DNA from: Chitinophagaceae bacterium | GTDB taxonomy: Bacteria; Bacteroidota; Bacteroidia; Chitinophagales; Chitinophagaceae | Assembly: GCA_025934485.1 (NCBI GenBank) | Contig: JAICXX010000026.1 | Location: 1-52,383, forward strand | Reading direction: 5' to 3' | Length of the DNA stretch: 52,383 nt | Shown here: piece by piece, positions 52,147-52,383 of the stretch | Layout of the letters: every line of letters starts with the position of its first letter | Position numbering within the stretch: the stretch's first letter is position 1 | Program-made: the position numbers and the translations under genes | The notes under the pieces: model-generated | The model's database searches: none | What the model saw: the letters and a program-made list of their open reading frames with translations, nothing else | What the model was told of the DNA's origin: nothing

Positions 52147-52383
52147 ATGAAAACCCAAGCAATCTTTTTCGGCTCCTCTCGAAACAACACAGCGACCCTC
52201 CAGCCCTATCAACCTGCTGTAAATCGCATCAAAGTCTCCCTCCACCAAATCGTAGAAGATTTGCTCACTGGTCTTGACCCCCTTGCGCGCAAAAACAACA
52301 ATGTCGTCATCAACGGTATCCCCCGCGGCCTTTACTTCATCGCCGAAGAGAACGTCCTGGCCTACGTGCTCTGGAATCTCCTA
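52147..52383 (+). CDS. Possible histidine-kinase-type ATPase protein, truncated by window end
   Basis: The first 79 residues only. The start ATG at 52147 gives MKTQAIFFGSSRNNTATLQPY. Then come KVSLHQIVEDLLTGLDPLARKNNNVVINGIP and FIAEENVLAYVLWNLL. The pattern of an upstream helix, a hydrophobic strand and a V-L-x-N-L-L helix is like the region before and at the N box of GHKL ATPases (histidine kinases). The catalytic motifs lie beyond the window, so this is tentative. Confidence 0.5.
   Translation, partial: MKTQAIFFGSSRNNTATLQPYQPAVNRIKVSLHQIVEDLLTGLDPLARKNNNVVINGIPRGLYFIAEENVLAYVLWNLL

Overview
The window looks like a chromosomal segment of a GC-rich member of the Bacteroidota, most likely family Chitinophagaceae. 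The evidence is two SusC/SusD outer-membrane uptake pairs, a FecR/ECF-sigma trans-envelope switch, a type IX secretion (T9SS) C-terminal domain, many lipoproteins whose lipobox Cys follows a short hydrophobic leader, near absence of Shine-Dalgarno sequences, and a TAnnTTTG-like -7 element close to several start codons. No rRNA, tRNA, CRISPR array, insertion sequence or prophage was seen. No gene-free stretch exceeds about 300 bases, apart from the 600-base interval at 31056-31654 that holds a gene remnant.

Left part (1-16 kb). After a truncated membrane protein comes an AraC-type regulator, divergent from a two-gene oxidoreductase operon (GMC flavoenzyme plus Tat-exported molybdopterin subunit). 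Facing it on the minus strand is polysaccharide/glycan utilisation locus 1: fecR, susC (with an STN signalling domain), susD, a LamG lipoprotein and an exported GH130 glycosidase. The ECF sigma gene for this locus is divergent from fecR. Next to it lie nagA and nagB (GlcNAc-6-P deacetylase and GlcN-6-P deaminase), preceded by a MacB/FtsX-type permease. A mannoside- or GlcNAc-containing glycan is a reasonable but unproven substrate.

Middle part (18.5-33.5 kb). This holds small secreted proteins, a DUF2383 four-helix protein, a second GMC oxidoreductase with its own small Tat-type partner, a lipoprotein, a lipase-maturation-factor-like membrane protein, a T9SS-secreted lectin/Ig protein, a GH9 glycosidase fused to a NodB-type deacetylase, an OmpA-like lipoprotein, an NHL-repeat lipoprotein, the remnant of an alpha/beta hydrolase, a serine carboxypeptidase (S10) and acylphosphatase.

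Right part (33.5-52.4 kb). SusCD locus 2 (susC, susD, a fasciclin-like lipoprotein and a DUF5007-like lipoprotein) has no adjacent glycosidase. It is followed by a basic-secretory-protein metallopeptidase, a first two-component system, a minus-strand pair (DUF5686 outer-membrane protein, then a beta-propeller/phosphoesterase), a coiled-coil PD-(D/E)XK protein with small neighbours, a second two-component system, and the start of what may be a further histidine kinase-type protein cut by the window edge.

No wholly new system was proven. The observations I rate highest are the GH9-NodB fusion, the -7-like motifs that abut start codons, the chimeric hydrolase remnant, the exported GH130 locus beside nagAB, and the coiled-coil PD-(D/E)XK gene.
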